Shown piece after piece: positions 21,176-31,246 of a stretch of 64,000 bases of DNA (its first letter is position 1; every line of letters starts with the position of its first letter). A model generated the notes under the pieces. It had not been told where the DNA came from, ran no database searches, and was given only the letters and a program-made list of their open reading frames with translations. Position numbers and translations under genes: made by a program. Origin of the DNA: Piezodorus guildinii (taxonomy: Eukaryota; Arthropoda; Insecta; Hemiptera; Pentatomidae); contig CM041292.1 in assembly GCA_023052935.1 (NCBI GenBank), forward strand, positions 197,028,299 through 197,092,298, in the 5' to 3' direction.

Positions 21176-22377
21176 TTTTTAATTGGTTGTAGTCTATAAC
21201 CGTCTTGGGTGAGCCTTTCTCCAAGAATTTTCCTGATGATTTTCATCTCTTCTTTTTTGAAGTCTTAATGTTGTTGTTTCCTGTTAAGGGTTTGTGTTTT
21301 CCTTGCATCTTAAGATCGTAAGATGTACCAAATATATATGTTTATCCGATAAGGGAGAATAGAAAATAAATAATAAATTGTTTGGATTAAATTAAAAAAA
21401 GTTACAAATACAAAAAAGAAGAAATACAATAGAGGAAAAAAAAACTAAATTAAAAACATTCTTAAACACACGGATACCCCAATTGGAAGATAAAGAGTTC
21501 GAAAAAAAAAATGTAACATGCGTGTTGCATAAGAGGTGATAAACAGTGAAGAAAACGCATAAAGTTGTCCGTAATGGTTGCGGATAATAAAACATATTTT
21601 ACATGATATATAATACTAAATATTATATTCGGAATTATATGAAGCACTATAAAATTTTATTTAAACTGAAGAAATAAATAAAGATCGTCTGATGCTTGCT
21701 CCAGATTTTTTTTTTTAAATAAAGAATCTTATTATATAAGTAAAGTATATTTCTTTTATTAGGGTATGATATTCAACCCTGCTTTTTATCAGACAATAAA
21801 ACACCACCGCATTATACCATCTGTTTCTTTAATGTATTTCAACATAATGGTTTGTGGGCTTGATGGTAATAAAAAGTTATTCTAAGCCTGGAAAAAGCTC
21901 AACAAGTGTATTACACACCGGCTTTAACTGGAAAAGACAATATTTTCCTCTTTACAACGCGCCCTGTTTTGATAACGCGGCCAGTTTTTTGATGTGGTTG
22001 TTTCTTTATTTAAAATTTGTTCACATTTATATTTTTTCATTTAATGCGGTTTCTTTATTTTAATAGGTGGGTACTAAAAAAAATAAATTATAAATAAATA
22101 ATAGATTTAATAAAAACTAAAAAAATAGTTTTCTTGTAACTCGAAGCATTTCCAAAATGATATTACATAACAAAAAAGTTTTAGAAATATTTAAATATAG
22201 ATATTTTACTTTGAATGTCAACTAATCTATATTGAAATCGGAACGATTGTGTCTGACACCCATGCCTCGGTATTTCCAGCCCCCTTAATCTATGCTTTTC
22301 TTTTTCATCTATCTTTTCTAGATCTCAGATCTAAACCCTCTCTTTTCTAATCTTATATCCCATAAACTCAAGATCTC
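21176..22377. other. AT-rich sequence, nothing recognised
   Basis: No coding or repeat similarity was recognised. Confidence 0.4.
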
Positions 22378-22468
<91 letters not shown>

Positions 22469-22475
22469 GAGAGAG
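22378..22475. repeat. (AT)n then (GA)n compound microsatellite
   Basis: About 55 bp of AT followed by about 40 bp of GA. Confidence 0.95.
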
Positions 22476-22484
22476 ATGAGATTA

Positions 22485-22830
22485 CATTAGATTCGATTAT
22501 TATTGTCTTAGGGCCTGAGACCCTTTCTTACAGAAAAAATAATAATTTTTACACTGATAAATGTGCAAAAAAAAAAAGAAGAGAGTTCTAAGCAATACAT
22601 ATATACATTTTTTTTCTAAGAAAACATAAAACAGTAAATATTTCGAATTATACAAACAAATTAATAATAATAAAGTAAATTGATGTATTATATTATTTAA
22701 AAAAATATTTAAAAAAAAATGAAATAATAAATAAACACCGAGGGAAGAGATTAAAGAAAAACAAACAAATAAAGTAAAAGGAACAAAGGGATACTAAAAG
22801 GGTTTGCTCAGAGCTTCAAGGTGCACTCGA
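22485..22830 (-). mobile_element. CR1-type 3' end (UTR fragment)
   Basis: On the minus strand GGGTC-TCA-GGCCC at 22,511-22,523 forms a 5-bp hairpin if one G-U pair is allowed. It is placed like the GGGAC hairpin of the CR1-group element at 2.27 kb and followed by an AAT-rich end. No coding part remains. The extent to 22,830 is approximate. Confidence 0.5.
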
Positions 22831-22851
22831 CGAGTCAGCATCAAAGAGAGA

Positions 22852-23040
22852 GTGAGCGGCGTGGCCTAGTGGATACAGCACTAGTCTACTGTTCTTCGGG
22901 TCCTGTGTTCAAACCCCAGCTATGGCAGAGTATTATTTATTCTGTTACTTTAGACGGATGGTGGCGCTAAAACATCAGGAACTTCCTTGAGCGAATGTGG
23001 GCATTTCACCACAGTTAGCCTAGAAACAGTGTGAATGTCT
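22852..23040 (+). mobile_element. tRNA-derived SINE (family 1), head and body
   Basis: The head GCGGCGTGGCCTAGTGGATA contains an A box (TGGCCTAGTGG). A B-box-like GTGTTCAAACCCC lies about 45 bp on. The body (TATTATTTATTCTGTTA..GCCTAGAAACAGT) matches 52,280-52,545. The 3' motif of the 52-kb copy is absent here. Confidence 0.75.
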
Positions 23041-23041
23041 T

Positions 23042-23112
23042 TCTGCAGTCACTTGTAGTGTAGTGGCTTCCTATGTCCAAGGTCGCGGGTTCAAATCCCT
23101 AGTGTTCATAGG
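23042..23112 (+). mobile_element. tRNA-derived SINE head (family 3)
   Basis: A box-like TGTAGTGTAGTGGCT and a perfect B box GGTTCAAATCC, spaced as in tRNA genes. A related head lies at 42,165-42,215. It is not a functional tRNA, since an acceptor stem cannot be drawn. Confidence 0.6.
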
Positions 23113-23116
23113 ATTG

Positions 23117-23400
23117 GGAGTAAAAAATCTGGTGCGGGCAACACACGACTTTCACTTACCTCCGTTTTAAAAATATATAAAGGAATTTTCAAATATAGTT
23201 AGAGATAAAAATTAGTGAAACCATTAAAGAATTAAATAAATGGAATTTCTATAGAACATGTGTTTTATTAAAAAATCTATTATATTATTATCTAAAATAA
23301 TCAGTTAGTTTTATAGGCTTTTCATCACTCTCTATTAACTTTTAAAAGCTTGTGTATAAGATAATATTTTTTCTAAAGTCTTTAGCTTTTAAACGGTATA
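23117..23400 (+). repeat. Inverted-end dispersed repeat, copy 2 (left part)
   Basis: Full left end GGTGCGGGCAACACACG and ACTTTCACTTACCTCCG, then a body matching 44,882-45,125. It is interrupted by the RTE-like element and resumes near 25,046. Confidence 0.85.
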
Positions 23401-23401
23401 T

Positions 23402-25045
23402 CTTCTTCTTTCCCAAGCTCCTTAGTGCCTTTCAGCGTGGAGCACCAGCCTCAGTCCATCGCTTCCACTCATCCCTTTGAATGGCCATATTTTTCATTTG
23501 GGTAACTGATTTGCCTCTCTTTCTTCCGAGTCCCTCCAGGTACTGCATATACGTAGTTCTGGGTCTGCCAACCATTCTCTTTCCTATTGGTTTGGCTTCC
23601 ATGAACCATTTCACTCTTCTGTCTTCTGGGAGTCTGCACACGTGCCCGAACCAGCGTAATTGGCGTTCTTCTATTGTCTCCTTCAGTGCCACCACTTTCA
23701 ATTCTTCCCTGATGACTTCGTTTCTAACGCAGTCCCTTCTTGTTTTTCTAACTATCCTTCGCAGGAATCTCATTTCTGAGGCCGTCATTCTATTTATGAC
23801 TTCCTTTGGGCCTGTCCAGTGCTCTGCTCCATACAGCAGGATAGGAAGGAAAATTGTTTTATAAAGGACTAATTTGGTGGCATTAGTTATTTCTTTTGTT
23901 CCTATAATGTGGCTGATTTGGTAGTATGCGAGGTTGGCCTTTCTAATCCGGCTATTTACTTCATGTTCTATTCTTCCATCATTGCTTACGGTTGTGCCTA
24001 AATACTCGTATGTGTTTACAGTTTCGAGCAATTCACCATTGCAGGTCACATTCACGTTTGTTTCGTCTCGCCCTACTTTCATGATTTTGCTTTTCTGAGC
24101 ATTTATAGCCATACCCTTTCTATATAGTTCTTCTCTCAACTCATTAACTGCTTGTTGTAGGTTCTCCTGTGAATTTGCTACTAGAACTATATCATCAGCG
24201 AAAATCATGGCTTGGGCTGATACAGGCATCAAGTTTCTATACCCAATCAGGGTTCGTGTAGTCCTTCTCTTACACATTTTTAATATTTCGTCCATGAAGG
24301 TTATAAATAGCAAAGGACTAAGGCTGTCCCCCTGTTTGACCCCAACATGAAAATAGAAAGGCTGGGATTCTTTTCCATTTAGGCGTATTACTCCTTTTGG
24401 ACTCTGATAAATGGACTGCATAGCTGCAATAAGGTTTGAGGGGACATTTTTATACTGCAAAGCTGCCCATACTTCATCCCTTGGCACTGAATCGAATGCA
24501 GCTTTGAGGTCTATAAAGGCCAAATAAATATCCTTCCCTACTTCCCATGTCCTTTCCATTATCATTTTGAGGGAGAATATATGGTCTTGTGTTTGTCTAC
24601 CGGTCTGAACTCTGCCTGTTCCTCTTCCAGATCTTCCTCTATGAGTTTCCTCAACCTTTGTTCTAAAATTCTGGTATATATTTTATACACAACCGGTGAG
24701 AGACATATAGGCCGATAGTTTTCACATTGGGTTTGAGATCCTTTTTTATGGATAGGTACAATAATATTGTACTCCCAATCCCGAGGTATCTTCTTCTCAT
24801 CCCATATCTTTTGAAACAGCACTTGGAGTGTTTTTGTTATTTCTTCGCCTCCATACTTTATAAATTCAGGCACTATGTTGTCTCTTCCTGAGGCTTTACC
24901 CAGTTTTAGTCTCTGTATTGCCAGTTCCACCTCCTCTTCACTGATACAGTCATCCATATCCTCCACATCTCTTTGTCTTACCCTTCCTTGGTCACCATTA
25001 GGAGCAGATCTTTCAGCAAATTTGCTCTTATGATCAAAAAAAAAA
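23402..25045 (-). pseudogene. RTE-like non-LTR reverse transcriptase (5'-truncated, one frameshift)
   Basis: Reading right to left: fingers (ISEEEVELAIQRLKLGKASG, ENYRPICLSPVVYKI, RILEQRLRKLIEE) in a 165-codon frame. A one-base loss follows near 24,600 in what would be an FRPGRQTQDH motif. The palm continues in a 377-codon frame (23,432-24,565) with FIDLKAAFDSVPRDEVW, GVKQGDSLSPLLF and FADDIVLV. The C-terminus has LLYGAEHWTGPKE, RQLRWFGHVCRLPEDR, GRPRTTYMQYLEGL and DEWKRW. These blocks are typical of RTE-like insect LINEs. The endonuclease is missing. It sits inside copy 2 of the inverted-end repeat and replaced about 40 bp of it; no clean duplication was seen. A 19-nt A run at 25,036-25,054 marks the right junction. 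Confidence 0.88.
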
Positions 25046-25650
25046 AAAAAAAAATGCATTACAATTTTTTTTTAGTTTTCTCCTTTAGTTGTTATTTTAA
25101 ATTCGCACAACTTACATACTTATTTATCTGTTATTTATCAATCTGTTATTTAGCTGTTATTTACCAATGCTAACAAGATAATTTGGTTATTTCTATAGAA
25201 TCAAAAAAATTAAAGGTACTTTAGAGGAAGAAAGTTTAAAATATCGGCATTTAAGCCTTGTCAATCTATTTTAATCAAAATAGAACCTACATGACGTCAA
25301 TGCCTATTAAATTTTACATCGATAGAGCGAGTTTAATCAAAATCGTCGGAACCGTTCTCGAGAAAATCGAAAAAAGGTGCAAGATGCATGGTATAAAGTC
25401 GTTCTTCTGGTAAGCTCATTTTCACGAAAAAGGTTTTTCAACGTCTTGGGCGTATATATTTGTCTTAAATATGAAATTTCAATTTCATTGGACTTGTCGT
25501 TTCCGCCCGGGAGTTACCACACACACACACAGAGCTTTTTGCGGGACTTAGTAATTTGGACTCAGGGGACACTAAAATGTGTATTTCCGTTGAAAACTGG
25601 AATTCGAAAATTTTCACGATCGCAACACTTTCCCTTACTATATATCATTA
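25046..25650 (+). repeat. Inverted-end dispersed repeat, copy 2 (right part)
   Basis: Continues copy 2 past the RTE-like insertion with TTAAAGGTACTTTAGAG, TTTTACATCGATAGAGCG, CCGCCCGGGAGTTACC, a short (CA)n and a right end with AGTGAAAGT. Confidence 0.85.
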
Positions 25651-26079
25651 GTGAAAGTAAAAATTCTAAGGCCATGGCCATCATAGTTATAAATTTATTA
25701 TTTTTTAATATATGTTTTCATCCTATGGTAATCATAATGAAGAACAGTTTATTGATACTTATTTACTTGGTTTATGCCTATTAAAGAAGGAAAACTATAC
25801 GTAATACCTGCTAAATTGACATAAATTATTACGTTTACAGCATGTTCATTATACAATGTTTTAAACAAGAAATATGCCAAAGGAAAGGAAAATAACACTA
25901 ACACTAATCGAAAAATCTCGAAACAAAAATAAATAAACTAAAAATAATGAAATATAAATAATTTCAATAACGAGATTCAAAATTTTAAATAAATAAATCG
26001 CATAAAGATATTACAAAGCCTAAACTGAAGCCAAATGAAGTATATTTTAAAAATATTTAGTAGTTTTCCCCCCAGCGGC
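25651..26079. other. AT-rich sequence, nothing recognised
   Basis: No supported feature. Confidence 0.4.
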
Positions 26080-26657
26080 GGCCAACAAGAATATTAAGAT
26101 TGGTGGAAAGATAAGAATAATAGCACAAAGGCTACACCGCCAACCGGGGCACTTCCCATCTCGGCCCACCCGAGGTGACAAGAATGAGAGAGAAGAACCG
26201 AAGAGGCAGTCAAGTTTGATCCTCAAGAAGAGGAGTCGGGTTCTATCTACAAGAAGAGGAGGTGGCCGTCGGGGTTCTGAGAGCAGCTGGAGGATGATGC
26301 CGAGAAAGGGGACCTAAGATTGTTTTCACCTTCGCCAGGCGGTTAAGGGTTTCAAAGGTATATCGTTATTTGTAATATTGTATGGCAAAGGTAGTAAAAT
26401 GTCCCACAGTATTCTCAATCAGAGTTTTAGGCAATGTGTTAATATAATGATATGTGTAAATTAATAATTATAGTAATGTATTAATTGAATCTAGTTTACT
26501 TTAATCTTACTCTGCATATTGGATTGGTAAACACGATACCTTTGGAAAGGAGATCCATGGTATCATTAAATATAGTTTATATATTGCCTAAATATAGTAA
26601 GTAAGCTAGTTTTTGAAGCTACCGCTGCCTTAGAAAAGCAGCCGGTCAAAAACATAG

Positions 26658-26670
<13 letters not shown>
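26080..26670 (-). repeat. Dispersed repeat D, copy 1
   Basis: Two blocks collinear with the plus-strand copy at 52,010-53,250. Block 1 (26,505-26,665) has TTTTTGACCGGCTGCTTTTC and TTACCAATCC on the minus strand. Block 2 (26,080-26,345) is GC-richer with GATAGAACCCGACT and CAGAACCCCGACGG. Block 2 is unlike the AT-rich surroundings. No coding function could be assigned. Confidence 0.7.

Positions 26671-26711
<41 letters not shown>
26661..26711. repeat. (TA)n followed by poly(T)
   Basis: About 30 bp of TA and then 20 T. The T run is the poly(A) tail of the minus-strand LINE fragment to the right. Confidence 0.9.
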
Positions 26712-26713
<2 letters not shown>

Positions 26714-26935
26714 GATCTCCTTTATTTTTAAAAATCTCCATAGCAATGAAAACAATGTCTATCTCTATCTTCATAGCTCTACAACCCATGAAGGGTCCTG
26801 CCTTCCTCTAGCAGCAAACGCCACGATTCCCTGTCTCGCGCTGCGGCCATCCAGCTTCCCACATTCAAGAAAGTTCGTGCGTCATTGGCCACACAATCCG
26901 CCCAGCGATTGCCAAGCAAATCAAATTTTCGATTT
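26712..26935 (-). pseudogene. RTE-like LINE 3' end (C-terminal residues plus 3' UTR)
   Basis: On the minus strand the first 140 bp translate to GNRWADCVANDARTF, VGSWMAAARDRESWRLLLEE and GRTLHGL, the extreme C-terminus of RTE-like LINE proteins. The stop is followed by a 3' UTR beginning GACCCTTCATGGGTTGTAGA and ending in poly(A). Severely 5'-truncated. The GACCCTTCATGGGTTG motif is shared with the 3' ends of SINEs at 52.55 and 50.42 kb, which suggests this LINE type mobilised them. Confidence 0.82.
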
Positions 26936-27159
26936 TGTTGGTCAAATTCCGTATTTTTATATAACGCTTAATCAGTTTTGCTTACATGTTATTGGTTTGC
27001 TATGTATTATTGTTACAGTAGAATAGTACTTAAGTGTTCAATATTGTAAATGTTTCCATCGTACAGGCATTTGTTGTTTTATAGTATGTTTTAAGTATTG
27101 TTTTGTTTGCACCTATTCTGTTAGAAAATCACCTTAAACTTTATACTTTTAGTTTCTTT
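26936..27159. other. Unassigned AT-rich sequence
   Basis: Shares a short TTGGTTTGCTATGT phrase with repeat D near 52,050 but no more could be aligned. Confidence 0.4.
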
Positions 27160-27450
27160 TTTTTTTTAATTTTTCAGGAAGTTTTTCTTAATATTACACA
27201 CTTAAATAAGCACACCTTAACTTCCTTTTCTTATTTATTTACTTTCTTTTATAATTTTTTACATCGCTTTTCAACGTTTCGGTGTTCTTTCTTCATTCTC
27301 AAGACTTTTTTTAAAAAACTCTTTTACATATATCATTCATTAGTTCACTTTATAGCTTATTGTTATTCGTCTACATGGAAGTTCATTGGCTGGCTGAAAA
27401 AGTATATAACAAAAGGAAGTTAATTTGTGCTTATTTAAGTGTGTAATGAT
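27160..27450 (-). mobile_element. Penelope-like terminus flanked by 37-bp inverted repeats
   Basis: The minus-strand phrase CACCGAAACGTTG (near 27,270) is the GAAAC end of the Penelope-like terminal motif. It lies in a loop between near-perfect inverted arms at 27,193-27,229 (starting ATTACACACTTAAATAAG) and 27,411-27,447. The CTGATGA part is degenerate. A related copy lies at 55,545-55,890. Confidence 0.55.
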
Positions 27451-27734
27451 TCGTACTTTTAGTAAAAATTTATAGTTGAGGTGTGTGATAAATGTAAAAA
27501 AAAACATCTATAAAGGCTGGCGACTCAGCGAACCAACCCAGAAACGGTTTTATTCAACTATGATCATTTTTCTACTAATGTCAATCTCGTTCTAAATATT
27601 TGCTAAGATCGGCTAATAAAATCAAATTCGTACTCAAAACGGTAACTCATTATTATCTGCTAGATTAAAAAGACTTTTTTTGAAAATCAAACCTTTTTAT
27701 GCCATAAAAGCACTGTTGTGAATTATTTACGGGA

Positions 27735-27843
27735 AAAATTAGGACCCTTAAACGTGTATTTCGGTTGAAAACTAGAATTCGAAAATTTACACGATCGCAA
27801 TACTTTTTCTTATTATATATTCCATATATAGGTAAGTGAAAGT
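27735..27843 (+). repeat. Inverted-end dispersed repeat, right-end fragment
   Basis: Matches the last 110 bp of the family, from TGTATTTCGGTTGAAAAC to GGTAAGTGAAAGT. Confidence 0.85.
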
Positions 27844-28467
27844 AAAAAAAAAAAAGAGAATATTCTCACAACGAAAAACTATGAGAGTGCGAAAGTTCTA
27901 ATATTCCTAAAGACAAACAAACGTAGATAGGAATGGAGAGACTGAGAAACCATCCCTACTACACACCCTACACACCACTTAGGAATGGAGAGCTACCCAA
28001 AAAAAATTGAGAAAGCACCTACTTTTTCTATCTTTTTTTAACCTGATAAAAGACATCTTTAAACTAAAACCAGAGAAAGAAAGTGTCATCAGCGGTAAAA
28101 GTTACAAATCCGAAGGGAGAAAAAAAAATCTTCTTTCAATGGTTGTTAGATAATTGCAGACGAAAAAAGTTGGTGGGAAGGGGCTGGTAGATGTCCCACT
28201 CGCTGGAATTGGCAACCGAAGAAAGCCTTAGGAAATACGATAGAACTCCATTCCCGGCTTGCTCCCAGATTACAGCACTAATTTCCTCTTTCTTACAGTA
28301 GTAATAAAATTATTCGTGATCAAGCCATGTAATAAAATTACAATCAAGAAAGTTTTAACTGGATTGAGGCATGGTTTAAACATTTCTGAAATGTGAGCTG
28401 ATTTCATAGATCGTAAAATGAAACAAACTCATAAAAAGAGAATGGATGTGAGAAAACAAGAAAGAAA
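27844..28467. other. Unassigned sequence
   Basis: No recognised coding or repeat content. Confidence 0.4.
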
Positions 28468-28508
28468 TCTATTGCGCGCAACATACTATCTTCACTTACC
28501 TCTGTTTT
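28468..28508 (+). repeat. Inverted-end dispersed repeat, left-end fragment
   Basis: GCGCGCAACATACTATCTTC then ACTTACCTCTGTTTT, cut by the mariner end that follows immediately. Confidence 0.75.
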
Positions 28509-28510
28509 GA

Positions 28511-28562
28511 TTGGGTTGTGTCACATGAAATGTCCGTTTTCAAGGTAAAGGATTTTTATTAT
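28511..28562 (-). mobile_element. Isolated mariner 3' end
   Basis: TTGGGTTGTGTCACATGAAA then TGTCCGTTTTCAAGGTAAAG: the 3' inverted repeat and about 20 bp of subterminal sequence of the mariner family at 18-20 kb, in reverse orientation. No other end is nearby. Confidence 0.88.
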
Positions 28563-28700
28563 AGGAAGGAATTAGTCCGGATGGCAGTCCTTAAATGAAA
28601 CAACTAAATAGTTTCATCTATTTTATTGTTTGCCAACGTTTCGACCCCCATTGTGGGTCATCAACAGGGTGTGTTGTAGGCGAATGGAGACTAGTAGGAT
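28563..28700 (-). mobile_element. Penelope-like terminus with hammerhead-like core
   Basis: On the minus strand CTGTTGA (28,661-28,667), stem GACCC/GGGTC and GAAAC (28,638-28,642), then a tail to GTTTCATT..CCGGA..AATTCCTTCC. The tail matches 59,330-59,400. One base of the CTGATGA box differs. Confidence 0.6.
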
Positions 28701-28827
28701 TCCATGTTAGACTTTTGTAAGACATGGATTTTGTTTTGGGATCTATTTAGAAGGATCAAGTTGATAATGAAATTAAAGGATAGTTTGGGGCAGATAGATT
28801 TTATTTTAAATCTATTTTGTCTTGTAT

Positions 28828-28828
28828 G

Positions 28829-28877
<49 letters not shown>
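28828..28877. repeat. (TA)n microsatellite
   Basis: About 50 bp of alternating TA. Confidence 0.95.
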
Positions 28878-28881
<4 letters not shown>

Positions 28882-29341
28882 TGTGAAAAACGTGAATAAA
28901 ACAGATACATAAGAATATTAATGAAGGGTTTTCAATAATGAGGGCTCAAGAAAGACCATTAAAAAAATGTTTTAAATATATTTTGAATAGTAAATAAAAA
29001 TCGATGTTTGTATGACACGGTAACAGATTGTGAGTCGATAACTAGAAAATAAGTTGACCTAGCCCAGATATTATTTCTTGTATGAAAAATTCCACTCCCA
29101 CACTAGCTCGGGAGTTTCCATTCTTGCTTCCTTTTCTATCACTGATAATCCTCCGTGCTGAATAACAACAAAATGTTCTAGGGACCTTCTGGTCTAGCTC
29201 ATGTTTTAGTTTCCTTCCACTTTGGTGTCTCAAAAAGTCTACAGACATGCTTTGTTTAAATAATATTATTTAACCATAATAGCTCACGTTTTTTTCAAAT
29301 CGCTGTTGCGAATTTCAATAAACATATTTTAAAAATATTGA

Positions 29342-29373
<32 letters not shown>

Positions 29374-29877
29374 GTGAATTATAACACTAAGTACGTTTAC
29401 ATCTCCATCTTTCCAGTAAATACGTTATCAAAATAACTGTCAATAATCAAACTCATTTAATTAAAAATTAAAAACATTGCAATTTATGCAGTTATAAGTT
29501 ACCTGAAGACCTTTTTCATTCACTAGTACAATGCCTGATGTATCATCTTTCCCAAATTAACATCAAAAACTTCAATAATTTTTCCAAACACCCTGTTATT
29601 TTTTACATCAAATACCGATTATATAAGAAATTTTCATTCATATTTAACTAACATTCTAATAATAAGAGCCTTTATTATTAAAAGTTAACCTTGACCGGGT
29701 AATTGATAAAAATTTAAATTACATATTTTTCCTATCTTAGCATTGATTATTGTATAACTACGTTTCTGTTATTATTTTTGTATTTTTCGTTGTTGGTTTT
29801 TTAGTGCAAAATAATGTAGTTATATTTATATGTAGATTTAATTTAAAAATCAATGGCAAGAAGCACATATTTCTTAA
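28878..29877. other. AT-rich sequence with a 24-bp poly(T) run
   Basis: T run at about 29,350-29,373. Nothing else recognised. Confidence 0.4.
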
Positions 29878-29878
29878 A

Positions 29879-29943
<65 letters not shown>
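29878..29943. repeat. (TA)n microsatellite
   Basis: About 65 bp of alternating TA. Confidence 0.95.
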
Positions 29944-29946
<3 letters not shown>

Positions 29947-30127
29947 TTTTTATCTTTCTTATTTAAACTTTGTTGTTTTGTTTTTCAATTGCATATACAA
30001 TTGTACTAATATTTTTTTATAATTTTCTAATATTAAACAATGACCAACTGTATTTGTAAGGGTATTTCCATATTTATTCCTAAATAAATATTAAATATTG
30101 TCTAGAATAATATTAATGAGTATATAT

Positions 30128-30617
30128 TGTAACCGGTCGCGGTTGTCGGCACCGGTTGGCAGAACCTGCTCCATTGTAACCTTACCTCTTGTTCCCTATG
30201 TTACCTTATAACTTACTTGTATCTCCTTATCTTTTCTTTTAATTTTCCTTTATGTAAAACTTCCTTTTATTTTGTCTTATGTTCATTTCTTTGTTTGTAA
30301 CTCATTACCTTTTGTATATACTGATTGTAAATATTTTAATATTGTACATAAATTGTTGCATGGTAGTAATTGCATTTATTTTTATTTTGTAGATAGAAAA
30401 TAAATTATATTAGAAGTATTTAAATAGTTGCATTGCATGCCAGAACAAACTAACCCAGCCCTTCTCGCTGAGCTTAGCTGGAAAAGCAAATTACTTTTTT
30501 ATGACAGGGTATGTACCAAATTTTATTTTGCACCAGAAGTGGATAAAGCTACCTGTATCTGTCCTAACCAGCCTGGCGCCCTTCTAATTAACTTTGAAGT
30601 GGAATATCCTGGTCATA
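30128..30617 (+). repeat. 5' LTR
   Basis: Starts TGTAACCGGTCGCGG and ends near GGTCATA. Contains AAAATAAATTAT near 30,400, a possible polyadenylation signal. An 81-codon open frame inside (30,428-30,673) is probably meaningless. Confidence 0.93.
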
Positions 30618-30624
30618 AAATAAT

Positions 30625-30633
30625 TGGCGACCG
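30625..30633 (+). promoter_or_regulatory. Primer-binding site (tRNA primed)
   Basis: TGGCGACCG lies 7 nt after the 5' LTR. It starts TGG as expected for complementarity to a tRNA CCA end. TGGCGACC resembles sites attributed to tRNA-Arg in other insect gypsy elements; the tRNA identity is inference. Confidence 0.6.
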
Positions 30634-31246
30634 ACTTATGGGCCTGGTAATGCTAATGCAATACCTTTTGTAAAGTAATTTATTTCTATTTTTATCTTAT
30701 ATTATAATTATTACCGTTAGTGGTTATTTAGTTTAATTTATTTATTTAATGAAATAGAAGCAGTTTTACTGTGTTTAGAAACAATTTGGTTCATTAATAT
30801 GCATGTATATATTCATTTTAATTGATAAGTATTTTATTTTGTTTAAGCAATTGCTAATATCTCTTTCTAACAAGGATATACCTTTTCTTAAATTTAAATT
30901 CAATTATTATTTGTTCAAAATTAAGTTTTTGGAGATAATTGTCTTGATAACAGCAAGTAAGGTTATAATTTTGTTTTGTTAGTTTCACTTTGTTTTATTA
31001 GCTTAATGTTGATTAGTTTTATTGATTAGAGTATATAATTATGTTTTATTGTATTAAGATTAATATGTTTTCTATTGTGGAGTTACATTTTTAGTTTATT
31101 GAAACTTACTGGTTAGTTAAGGTTATAATACCCAGGTAGAGAACAACTAAAGTCACTTTTCCTTTACTTATTTAATTAAATCACTGTTATTATTCATAGT
31201 CTGCATTACCTTTTTATTAATTTGCTTGTGTTTTTTTAATATATCT

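Noticed and set aside
22852..22930. Possible functional tRNA genes at SINE heads (also 23,042, 46,990, 52,280, 54,650, 61,300)
   Set aside because: A and B boxes are present but acceptor stems do not pair and the bodies continue as SINE sequence.
23481..23864. 127-codon plus-strand frame with a hydrophobic start
   Set aside because: Antisense to the RTE-like RT; no independent evidence.
27103..27423. 106-codon plus-strand frame
   Set aside because: Low-complexity Phe/Leu-rich translation of T-rich repeat sequence overlapping the inverted-arm element.
29750..30022. 90-codon frame with (YI)n
   Set aside because: Product of a TA microsatellite.
30428..30673. 81-codon frame inside the 5' LTR
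   Set aside because: Repeated imperfectly in the 3' LTR, crosses the LTR end into the primer-binding region, and has no recognised domain.
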